Position numbers and translations under genes: made by a program. A stretch of DNA of 53,683 nt from the NCBI RefSeq assembly GCF_008039615.1, contig NZ_VDUZ01000059.1, positions 1 through 53,683 on the forward strand. The letters are read 5' to 3'. The notes under the pieces were generated by a model that worked only from the letters and a program-made list of their open reading frames with translations, was not told where the DNA came from and did no database searches. Origin of the DNA: Vineibacter terrae (GTDB lineage Bacteria; Pseudomonadota; Alphaproteobacteria; Reyranellales; Reyranellaceae). Each line of letters starts with the position of its first letter. Position 1 is the first letter of the stretch. This document shows positions 9,633-17,449 of this stretch, piece by piece.

Positions 9633-9647
9633 GACAATTGCATTGTC
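9633..9647. promoter_or_regulatory. perfect palindrome in a divergent promoter region
   Basis: GACAAT-TGC-ATTGTC lies between two divergent genes, the molybdopterin oxidoreductase and the acyl-CoA synthetase. It overlaps a possible -35 (TTGTCT, 9643-9648) preceding a weak -10-like CTAGTC around 9667-9672 for the synthetase. Candidate operator by position and symmetry only; no adjacent regulator gene. Confidence 0.4.
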
Positions 9648-9710
9648 TCGATCGATCCGCCCGGTGCTAGTCTTGCGGCCATAATGGTGGAAACGCACAG
9701 AGGCCGACCG

Positions 9711-11351
9711 ATGTTTCCGTTGGGCGTATCGTATGAGGAAGCGCAGCGCCGGTTCGCATGGCGGATACCGGAGCGCTACAACATCCGTCATTTCGTCTGC
9801 GAACGGCACCCGCCGCAGGCGCTGGCGATGATCGTCGAGGATGCCGACGGCACGGTCCGCACCTGGACCTACGGCGACATGGTGCGCGCCAGCGCCCGGG
9901 CGGCCAATGTGCTCACCGGCCTGGGCGTGACCAAGGGCGATCGCGTCGGCGTCTTCCTGTCGCAGAGCGTCGAGCTCGCCGTGTCGCATGTCGCCTGCTA
10001 CGGCATGGGCGTCGTGGCGCTGCCGCTGTTCCCTCTGTTCGGCGAGGAGGCGGTCGAATACCGCCTGGCCAATGCCGGCGCCATCGCCGTGATCACCGAC
10101 ATGGCGCAGCTGCCCAAGGTGCTGGCCGCCCGCCCGCGCCTGCCGGACCTCAAGCATGTCATCGTGGTCGGCGCCGGCAGGCATGCCGGCGATTTCCTCG
10201 ATTACGACACCCTGCTCGCGGCGGCGTCGGACAGCTTCACCACCGTGGCGACACACCGCGAGGACCCGGCCCTGCTGATCTACACCTCGGGCACCACGGG
10301 CCAGCCCAAGGGTGCGCTGCACGCGCATCGCATGCTCGAGGGCGTGATCCCGGCCATGCAGCAATGGGCCGATTTCTGGCCGCGCGGCAACGAGGTGCTG
10401 TGGACGCCGGCCGAATGGGCCTGGATCGCCGGCCTCTACGACGCACTGTTCCCGGCCTGGTATTTCGGCACGCCGGTGCTGGCGCACCGCTTCGCCAAGT
10501 TCGACCCCGAGAAGGCTTTCCATCTGCTGGAAAAGCACCATGTCGGGGCCAGCTTCATACCGCCCACGGCGCTCAAGATGATGCGCCAGGTGCAGGCGCC
10601 GCGGCAGCGCTGGGACTACGCCGTGCGCACCGTCTACACCGGCGGCGAGGCCATGGGCGAGGAGCTGCTGCAGTGGGGCCGCGAGACCTTCGGCTGCACC
10701 ATCTCGGAAGGCTACGGCCAGACCGAGATGAACCTGATGACGCTCAACGCCCCGAACTGGTTCGAGGTGCGCCCCGCCTCATGCGGCCGCGCCTGCGTCG
10801 GCCGCCGCGTCGGCATCGTGGACAGCGACGGCAACCTCCTGCCGCCGGGCGAGGAAGGCCAGGTGGCGGGCTGGCGCCACGACCCGGTGGTGATGCTGGA
10901 ATACTGGCGCAACCCCGAGGCGACGCAGAAGAAGTTCGCCGGCGACTGGCTGCTGACCGGCGACCTCGGCCGCCTCGACGCCGACGGCTACCTCTTCTTC
11001 AAGAGCCGCGACGACGACGTCATCACCTCGGGCGGCTACCGCATCGGCCCGGGCGAGATCGAGGAATGCCTGATGGGGCACCCCTCGGTGGCCATGGCCG
11101 GCGTCGTGGGCGTGCCCGACCCGGTGCGCACCGAGATCGTGAAGGCGTTCGTGCAGCTGCGGTCCGAGGTGGCGCCCAGCGAAGCCCTGAAAGCGGAGAT
11201 CGCCGGCTACGTGAAGACCCGCCTGGCGGCGCACGAGTATCCGCGCGAGGTCGAGTTCGTCACCGAGTTCCCGCTGACCACCACCGGCAAGATCATGCGC
11301 CGCGAGCTCAAGCGCATGGACGCCGAGCGCAAGACGGCGGCGAAGGGGTGA
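9711..11351 (+). CDS. acyl-CoA synthetase (AMP-forming, ANL superfamily)
   Basis: 546-residue adenylate-forming enzyme that activates a carboxylic acid to acyl-CoA via acyl-AMP. Visible motifs are the phosphate loop YTSGTTGQPKG (~190-201), GYGQTE (~334), the hinge region TGDLGRLDADGY and the C-terminal catalytic lysine in TTTGKIMRREL (~525). GGYRIGPGEIEECL is typical of the medium-chain acyl-CoA synthetase branch (ACSM-like). ATG 9711 is chosen because AGAGG sits seven bases upstream. An upstream ATG at 9684 has no ribosome site. The exact acid substrate cannot be read from sequence. It is divergent from the molybdopterin oxidoreductase. Confidence 0.9.
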   Translation: MFPLGVSYEEAQRRFAWRIPERYNIRHFVCERHPPQALAMIVEDADGTVRTWTYGDMVRASARAANVLTGLGVTKGDRVGVFLSQSVELAVSHVACYGMGVVALPLFPLFGEEAVEYRLANAGAIAVITDMAQLPKVLAARPRLPDLKHVIVVGAGRHAGDFLDYDTLLAAASDSFTTVATHREDPALLIYTSGTTGQPKGALHAHRMLEGVIPAMQQWADFWPRGNEVLWTPAEWAWIAGLYDALFPAWYFGTPVLAHRFAKFDPEKAFHLLEKHHVGASFIPPTALKMMRQVQAPRQRWDYAVRTVYTGGEAMGEELLQWGRETFGCTISEGYGQTEMNLMTLNAPNWFEVRPASCGRACVGRRVGIVDSDGNLLPPGEEGQVAGWRHDPVVMLEYWRNPEATQKKFAGDWLLTGDLGRLDADGYLFFKSRDDDVITSGGYRIGPGEIEECLMGHPSVAMAGVVGVPDPVRTEIVKAFVQLRSEVAPSEALKAEIAGYVKTRLAAHEYPREVEFVTEFPLTTTGKIMRRELKRMDAERKTAAKG

Positions 11352-11423
11352 TCGACGAGAGAAGGCAGAAAGCAGCGAGGATCTCCTGGAGATCGAGAAC
11401 TTCGGTGCGGCTGGTGACGGGTC

Positions 11424-11494
11424 GGACCGCGTCGCTCCAGCGACGCACCGGCCCGAAGGGCCGGCTCATGAGCGCCGCTGGAGCGGCGCGGTCC
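11424..11494. repeat. palindromic repeat, family B-like, copy 1
   Basis: GGACCGCGTCGCTCCAGCGACG and an imperfect complement ending GGCGCGGTCC enclose a short GC-rich centre with its own GGCCCGAAGGGCC hairpin. It shares the outer GGACCGCG/CGCGGTCC ends with the copies at 17461 and 41730, but the inner arm differs. It lies between the acyl-CoA synthetase and DUF1489. The 11352-11597 interval shows no gene. Confidence 0.75.
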
Positions 11495-11597
11495 CAGCCG
11501 TCGCCAGCACCGCTCTTCGCTGACCGAACCGCCGCGGAGTCCTTCGCACCTGTCTTGTGAGCGAAGCCGAAGGGTCAACCAGGACAATAGAGCGACC

Positions 11598-12026
11598 TCA
11601 CAGCAACCCCAGCCGCTTCAGCTCGGCGGCCATGTCGGGCGGCACATCCGTGGAATCGCCGCTGCGCAGATCGGATGGCGCGTGCTCGTCCTCGTAGTAG
11701 CGCCAGCCCTGGAAGGCCCGCATCGCCTTGGGCGCCGTCGCCACCACCGTGCGCCTGACCTTGATGCGGCAATACTTGTCGCCATCGGCATCACGGTCCT
11801 CATCGAGGCCGACCAGCTCCTGCCGGCAGCGCACCACGCCGCGGATCACCCAGTATAGCGAGCCGCCCTCCAGCAATTCCTCGGCGCGGCGCGGCGTGTT
11901 GCGCGTGAAGACCCAATGCGGTGTGCCCGGCTTCTGCCGCCGCTCCTTGCGGCGCTTGTCCTGAAGCTGCTTCAGATGCGCGATGTCGTCGACGCCGACG
12001 GCGAGCTTGATGAGATGCAGGGTCAT
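11598..12026 (-). CDS. DUF1489 family protein
   Basis: 142-residue protein beginning MTLHLIKLAVGVDDI and containing HWVFTRNTPRRAEELLEGGSLYW, CRQELVG and FQGWRYYEDE, which I recognise as the DUF1489 family, common in alphaproteobacteria. Basic and cytoplasmic, with no membrane segment or signal peptide. No function is established that I know of. Transcribed away from the alpha-2-macroglobulin gene, with a 391-bp region between. Confidence 0.85.
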   Translation of the reverse strand: MTLHLIKLAVGVDDIAHLKQLQDKRRKERRQKPGTPHWVFTRNTPRRAEELLEGGSLYWVIRGVVRCRQELVGLDEDRDADGDKYCRIKVRRTVVATAPKAMRAFQGWRYYEDEHAPSDLRSGDSTDVPPDMAAELKRLGLL

Positions 12027-12417
12027 GCTGGCCGATGCTTAGCAAAGCGCCGCGCGTGATGCGACGTCGCCCGGCATGCTCATCCACAGGCGATTTCCCA
12101 ATGCACAAAGTCGGCATGTGCCGAATTCGTGCCGGCGCCGCGGAAATTCCGTGCGTCACGGCAAGGACGTCGTACCGACACAATCCGGCCACGGTCTGGC
12201 GATATCTTGTGGATTGTTGCCCATGTGTATCGTGTTGCCTCATAAAATTGCGATTTTCGCGTTGGCGAGCGATCACTTTTCATCTACAGTCCAACGGGTT
12301 AGGGTGCGTATCGCAGGCTGCGATGCAACGCCCCGGCACCGCCTGCTCCTGACGACGTCGCCCCGCGCCGCTGCGGGCACGGCGCCGCCACGATTTCGCG
12401 CCCCCTAGGTGATGGCC
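12027..12417. other. 391-bp intergenic region with a small palindrome
   Basis: No gene seen. The region separates the divergent DUF1489 and alpha-2-macroglobulin genes and should hold both promoters. It contains a perfect short palindrome ATCGCA-GGC-TGCGAT at 12310-12324 and a relatively AT-rich stretch near 12225-12300, a plausible promoter zone. No terminator or riboswitch fold is evident. Confidence 0.5.
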
Positions 12418-15400
12418 ATGAAGAAAACCACCCTCGCCCTCCTCGTCACCGTCGCCGTGCTCTCGGGCCTCGGTGGCTATGTCATCGGCCACCGCGCTGA
12501 TCCGTTCGACGTGTCCAACGCCACCGCGCCGGTGCCGGCGGCCAAGCCGGCGCCGGCACCGGCGGCGCCGAAGCAGGCGGACGCCGCGCCCAAGCCGGCA
12601 CCGACCCCGGCCGCGGCGCCGACACCAGCGGCGCCTACGCCGGTGCCGTTCCGCTTCGGGCGCGTCACGCTCAGCGCCGACGCCACGCCCGAGGCCTGCC
12701 TGCACTTTTCCGAGCTGCTCGACGACAGCGGCCGCGTGAAGTACGGCGACTACCTGGCCATCCAGCCGCAGGCCCAGCCCGCCATCGTCGTGCGCCAGGA
12801 GCGCATCTGCCTGGGCGGGCTGGCCTACGGCGCCAACTACCAGGTCGAGCTGAAGGCCGGCCTGCCGGCGAAATCGGGGGCCAAGCTGGCGGCGGCCGAG
12901 ACCGTGGACGTGGCGCTGGGCGAGCGTCCGGCGTCGGTCAACTTCCAGAGCAAGGGCTACATCCTGCCACGCGAGACCGCCGGCGGCGTGCCGCTGACCA
13001 CGGTCAACGTCTCCAAGGTCTACGTCCAGATCTATCGCATCAGCGACCGCATGGTCTCGCAGGTCGGCCGCAGCGCCTCGATCTTCTATTCCGACGATGA
13101 CGAGGCCTTCGGCGAGAGCCGCCGCGAGCTGCAGTCCTACGCCATGGATGCCTTCCGCAAGAAGACCGGCGCGCTCCTGTGGTCGGGCACCATGGAGGTG
13201 CGCAACGACCAGAACAAGGTGGTGACGACGTCGATCCCGGTGCGCGAGGTGGTGAAGGACTGGAAGCCCGGCGCCTACGTCGTCGTGGCCTGGAACGCCG
13301 CCGACGGCACCATCGACGAGCTGCTCGGCAAGGAGAACGAGAACTTCGACTACGACAAGTACTACGAGCGCCGCTTCGCCACGCAGTGGCTGATCGACAC
13401 CGATATCGGCCTCACCACCTTCACCGGCAGCGACGGGCTGACCGTCTTCGCCCGCTCGCTGAACACCGCCCAGCCCGCTGCCGGCATCGAGCTGACGCTG
13501 ATCACGCGCAACAACGAGGACATCGCCCGGCTGACCACCGATGCCCAGGGCCGCGCCCAGTTCCCCGCCAACCTGCTGGCCACCAAGGGCGCCGGCGAGC
13601 CCATCATGGTGATGGCGCGGGACAAGGGCGGCAGCAATTTCAGCTATATCGACGTCCAGAAGGGCGCCTTCGACCTCTCCGACCGCGGCGTCGAAGGCCG
13701 CAGCGTGCCCGGGCCGGTCGATGCCTTCCTCTACACCGACCGCGGCGTCTTCCGTCCCGGCGAGACCGTCAACATCGTGGCGCTGATCCGCGACCGCGCC
13801 GCCAACGCCATCGAGGGCGTGCCGGTGACCATGGTCGCCAAGCGTCCGGACGGCGTCGAGTACCGGCGCGCCGCGCTGCAGATGCAGGGCGCCGGCGGCC
13901 TGCACTGGCCGCTGGAGCTGACCCGCACCGCGCGGCGCGGCAAATGGTCGGTCGAGACCTATCTCGACCCCAAGGGCGCGCCCGTCGGCCGTGTCGAGTT
14001 CGCGGTCGAGGACTTCATCCCGCAGAAGATCAAGGTCGAGCTGTCCGGCCCCAAGGCGCCGGTGGGACGCAATGCCGAGCTCGCGGTCGATGTCGGCGCC
14101 GACTTCCTCTATGGCGCGCCGGCCGCCGGCCTGGACGGCGAGGGCGAGCTGACCGTGAAGGTCGACCCGGCGCCCTTCCCCGCCCTGCCCGGCTATCTCT
14201 TCGGCGACCCTGACGCAAAGTTCGGCCCCGAGGTCGTGCGGCTCGACCTGCCGACCTTGGACGACAAGGGCAAGAGCCAGGCCACGACCCAGCTCGACGA
14301 GAAGATCGACCATATCGCGCCGCTGCTGGCCGAGGCCCGCATCTCGGTGTTCGAGCCCGGCGGCCGCCCCACGGCCGAGACGCTCACGGTGCCGATCCGC
14401 ACCCGCAACGGCTATGTCGGCGTGCGCCCGGCGCTGGGCGACCGCGAGCTGCCGCCGTGGTACGGCCAGAAGGACTTCTCGTTCTTCGTGCCCGAGGGCC
14501 ATGAGGCCGCCTTCGAGATCGCGGCCGTCGATGCGGCGGGCAAGCGCATCGCGCGCAGCGGCCTGCAGTGGCGCATCGAGCGCATCCATCGCACCTACCA
14601 GTGGTTCCAGGACCAGGACGGCCGCTGGCGCTGGCAGGACAACGATCGCGCCGTGGTCGTGACCGAGGGCACGATCGATGTCGCCGCCGACCGGTCGACC
14701 CGCGTCGCCGGCACCTTCGAATGGGGCCGCCACCGGCTGGTCGTGGTCGATGCCGAGAACGACACCCGCACGGTCGTGAAATTCTATGTCGGCTGGGGCG
14801 CTTCGTCCGACGAGCGCGACTCGCCCGACACTGCCGGCGTGGTCGCCGACAAGAAGGCCTATGCGGTGGGCGAGACGGCCAGGCTGCGCATCGAGGCGCC
14901 GTTCGCCGGCGAGGCGATGGTGGTGCTGGCCAGCGACCGCATCTTCGAGACCCGCATGGTCAAGGTCGCCGCCGGCGGCAGCACCGTCGACATCCCGGTG
15001 TCGGCCGACTGGGGCGCCGGCGCCTATGCGCTGGTCACGGCCTATCGCCCGCTGCAGCAGAAGGCCGATCGCGTGCCGGTGCGCACCGTCGGGCTGGCGT
15101 GGCTGGCGATCGATCCCGGCGCGCGGCGGCTCGACGTGCAGATCGGCACGCCCGAGAGCATCGTGCCGCGCCAGCGCGTCGTGATGCCGGTGAAGGTGGC
15201 CAACGCCGGCAGCGGCGAGGTGTTCGTCACGCTGGCCGCCGTCGACGAGGGCATCCTGCAGATCACCAGGCACAAGACGCCGGCGCCGGTCGACTACTAC
15301 TTCGGCAAGCGCATGCTGGGCGTCGCCATGCGCGACGACTACGGCAAGCTGCTCGACCCGCGCGCCGACTTCATGGGCCAGCTGCGCAGCGGCGGCGATG

Positions 15401-17442
15401 GCGCCGGCGGCGCCGGGCTCGATGCCGTGCCGATCAAGATCGCCTCGCTGTTCTCCGGCGTGGTGAAGCTCGACGCCAACGGCGAGGCGCGCATCGCGCT
15501 CGACGTGCCCGACTTCAGCGGCCAGCTGCGGCTGATGGTGGTGGCCTACGACAAGGCCCGCGTCGGCGCCGCCGAGAAGCGGCTGTTCGTGCGCGATGCC
15601 GTCACCAGCGACCTCGTGCTGCCGCGCTTCCTGGCGCCCGGCGACGACAGCCGCGCCACCATCTCGGTGCAGAACGTCACCGGCGCGCCCGGCGACTACA
15701 AGGTGCGCCTGACCGCCGTCGGCCCGGTGAACGTCACCGCCGGCGAGAAGACCGTGTCGCTGCCCGCCAACAAGCGCGAGCAGCTCAGCGTGCCGATCGT
15801 GGCGCGCGAGACGGGCATCAGCACCCTGACCCTGGCCATGGAGGGTCCCGGCGGCTTCAAGGTCACGCGCGACTGGCAGATCGAGGTGCGGCCGACCCAG
15901 GCGCCTGTCACCAAGCAGTTTGCCGTGTCGCTGACCGCGGGCAAGGAGCTGACCGTCGACCGCGAGGCGGCGGCCGACTTCCTGCCCGGCACCGCCAGCG
16001 TCGCGGTGGCCGTCTCGGCCCTGCGCGGCTTCGACGTCGCCTCGATCCTGCGCTCGCTCGACCGCTACCCGTATGGCTGCCTGGAGCAGACGACCAGCCG
16101 CGCGCTGCCGCTGCTCTACTTCAACGACGTGGCGCTGCTGGGCGCCCAGCACGAGGACCGCGCCATCGCGCGCCGCGTGCAGGATGCCGTGTTCAGCGTG
16201 CTCGACCGGCAGGCCTCGGACGGTGGCTTCGGCATGTGGACGGCCCAGGGCTCGATCGCCGATCCCTGGCTGCAGGTCTATGCGCTCGACTTCCTGATGC
16301 GCGCCCGCGAGAAGGGCTTCGTGGTGCCCGAGACGCCCTACCGCCGCGGTCTTCTGTGGCTGCAGCGCTCGGCCGAGAAGATGGCGCCCAACGCCCAGGC
16401 CTATGCCTGGTACGTGCTGGCGCGCGCCGGCCTGGCCGATGCCGGCCGCGTCCGCTACTTCCAGGACACGGACGGCGACAAGATCGTCGGTGCCCTGGGC
16501 CGCGGCCAGCTGGCGGCGGCGCTGACCCTGGTCGGCGAGCGTGGCCGCTCGCAGGGCCAGTTCCAGCTCGCGGTTGCCAGCGTCGGCCAGAAGCCGAAGG
16601 ACGACTACTACGGCACGGCGGTGCGTGACCTCGCCGGCCTCATCGCGCTGGTGCCCGACGCCGACCAGCGCCCGGCGCTGGCGCGCCTCACCACCCTGCT
16701 GCTGGAGCAGAAGCGGCTGGAGGACCGCTACACCACCACGCAGGAGAAAGCGTGGATGCTGATGGCCGCCTACGCCACCCTGCAGGGCGCTGGCGGCAAG
16801 CTCGACCTCGTGGTTGACGGCAAGCCCGTCAAGCCGGAGCGCGATCCGGCCGCGTTCGATGTCGACGTCAAGGCCGGCAAGAAGCTCTCGGTCAAGAACG
16901 CCGCCGCGGGCGAGGTCTGGGCCACGGTCTCGGTGCGCGGCGTGCCGACCCAGGTCCTGCCGCCGGAGCAGCACAAGGGCCTGCAGCTCAGCCGGCAGTT
17001 CCTGACGCTCGACGGCAAGCCGGCCGATCTCTCGAAGGTGCGCCAGAACGATCGGCTGATCGCCCTGGTCTCGGTCGGCAATGTGAACCAGGTCTACCGC
17101 GAGATCGCGCTGCTGGACCTGCTGCCCGCCGGGCTGGAGATCGAGGGCGTCCTGCCCGAGGAGAACGCCTACAAGTTCCTCCCGGCGCTGTCGAAGGTCT
17201 CGACTACGGAGGCGCGGGACGACCGCTTCTTCGCCTCCTTCACGCTGGGCAAGCGCCCGGTCGGCTCGGCCTACCGCTTCTGGTACAACGAGGACGACCG
17301 TTCGGCCGTGCAGCTGGCCTACATCGTGCGCGCCGTGACGCCGGGCACCTATGCCCTGCCCGCGGTGCAGGCCGAGGACATGTACGACCCCGAGACCGTC
17401 GCCCGCGGCGCCCCGGGCAAGCTCACCGTCCTGCCGCGGTGA
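12418..17442 (+). CDS. yfhM: bacterial alpha-2-macroglobulin with thioester motif (YfhM-like)
   Basis: About 1674 residues. An N-terminal hydrophobic anchor (residues 1-24) is followed by a Pro/Ala-rich linker to ~80, macroglobulin-like domains, and a thioester motif CLEQ at ~residue 1221 in YPYGCLEQTTSR. Then come an alpha-helical thioester domain and the C-terminal receptor-like domain (VSVGNVNQVYREIALLDLLP). No lipobox cysteine is seen, so it is anchored by an uncleaved helix or released to the periplasm. Known family role: traps periplasmic proteases through bait cleavage and thioester attack. The start at 12418 is chosen over 12409/12412 because AGG lies eight bases upstream. pbpC follows immediately, the usual pairing, linking protease trapping to murein repair. 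Confidence 0.92.
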   Translation: MKKTTLALLVTVAVLSGLGGYVIGHRADPFDVSNATAPVPAAKPAPAPAAPKQADAAPKPAPTPAAAPTPAAPTPVPFRFGRVTLSADATPEACLHFSELLDDSGRVKYGDYLAIQPQAQPAIVVRQERICLGGLAYGANYQVELKAGLPAKSGAKLAAAETVDVALGERPASVNFQSKGYILPRETAGGVPLTTVNVSKVYVQIYRISDRMVSQVGRSASIFYSDDDEAFGESRRELQSYAMDAFRKKTGALLWSGTMEVRNDQNKVVTTSIPVREVVKDWKPGAYVVVAWNAADGTIDELLGKENENFDYDKYYERRFATQWLIDTDIGLTTFTGSDGLTVFARSLNTAQPAAGIELTLITRNNEDIARLTTDAQGRAQFPANLLATKGAGEPIMVMARDKGGSNFSYIDVQKGAFDLSDRGVEGRSVPGPVDAFLYTDRGVFRPGETVNIVALIRDRAANAIEGVPVTMVAKRPDGVEYRRAALQMQGAGGLHWPLELTRTARRGKWSVETYLDPKGAPVGRVEFAVEDFIPQKIKVELSGPKAPVGRNAELAVDVGADFLYGAPAAGLDGEGELTVKVDPAPFPALPGYLFGDPDAKFGPEVVRLDLPTLDDKGKSQATTQLDEKIDHIAPLLAEARISVFEPGGRPTAETLTVPIRTRNGYVGVRPALGDRELPPWYGQKDFSFFVPEGHEAAFEIAAVDAAGKRIARSGLQWRIERIHRTYQWFQDQDGRWRWQDNDRAVVVTEGTIDVAADRSTRVAGTFEWGRHRLVVVDAENDTRTVVKFYVGWGASSDERDSPDTAGVVADKKAYAVGETARLRIEAPFAGEAMVVLASDRIFETRMVKVAAGGSTVDIPVSADWGAGAYALVTAYRPLQQKADRVPVRTVGLAWLAIDPGARRLDVQIGTPESIVPRQRVVMPVKVANAGSGEVFVTLAAVDEGILQITRHKTPAPVDYYFGKRMLGVAMRDDYGKLLDPRADFMGQLRSGGDGAGGAGLDAVPIKIASLFSGVVKLDANGEARIALDVPDFSGQLRLMVVAYDKARVGAAEKRLFVRDAVTSDLVLPRFLAPGDDSRATISVQNVTGAPGDYKVRLTAVGPVNVTAGEKTVSLPANKREQLSVPIVARETGISTLTLAMEGPGGFKVTRDWQIEVRPTQAPVTKQFAVSLTAGKELTVDREAAADFLPGTASVAVAVSALRGFDVASILRSLDRYPYGCLEQTTSRALPLLYFNDVALLGAQHEDRAIARRVQDAVFSVLDRQASDGGFGMWTAQGSIADPWLQVYALDFLMRAREKGFVVPETPYRRGLLWLQRSAEKMAPNAQAYAWYVLARAGLADAGRVRYFQDTDGDKIVGALGRGQLAAALTLVGERGRSQGQFQLAVASVGQKPKDDYYGTAVRDLAGLIALVPDADQRPALARLTTLLLEQKRLEDRYTTTQEKAWMLMAAYATLQGAGGKLDLVVDGKPVKPERDPAAFDVDVKAGKKLSVKNAAAGEVWATVSVRGVPTQVLPPEQHKGLQLSRQFLTLDGKPADLSKVRQNDRLIALVSVGNVNQVYREIALLDLLPAGLEIEGVLPEENAYKFLPALSKVSTTEARDDRFFASFTLGKRPVGSAYRFWYNEDDRSAVQLAYIVRAVTPGTYALPAVQAEDMYDPETVARGAPGKLTVLPR

Positions 17443-17449
17443 GGCGCGG

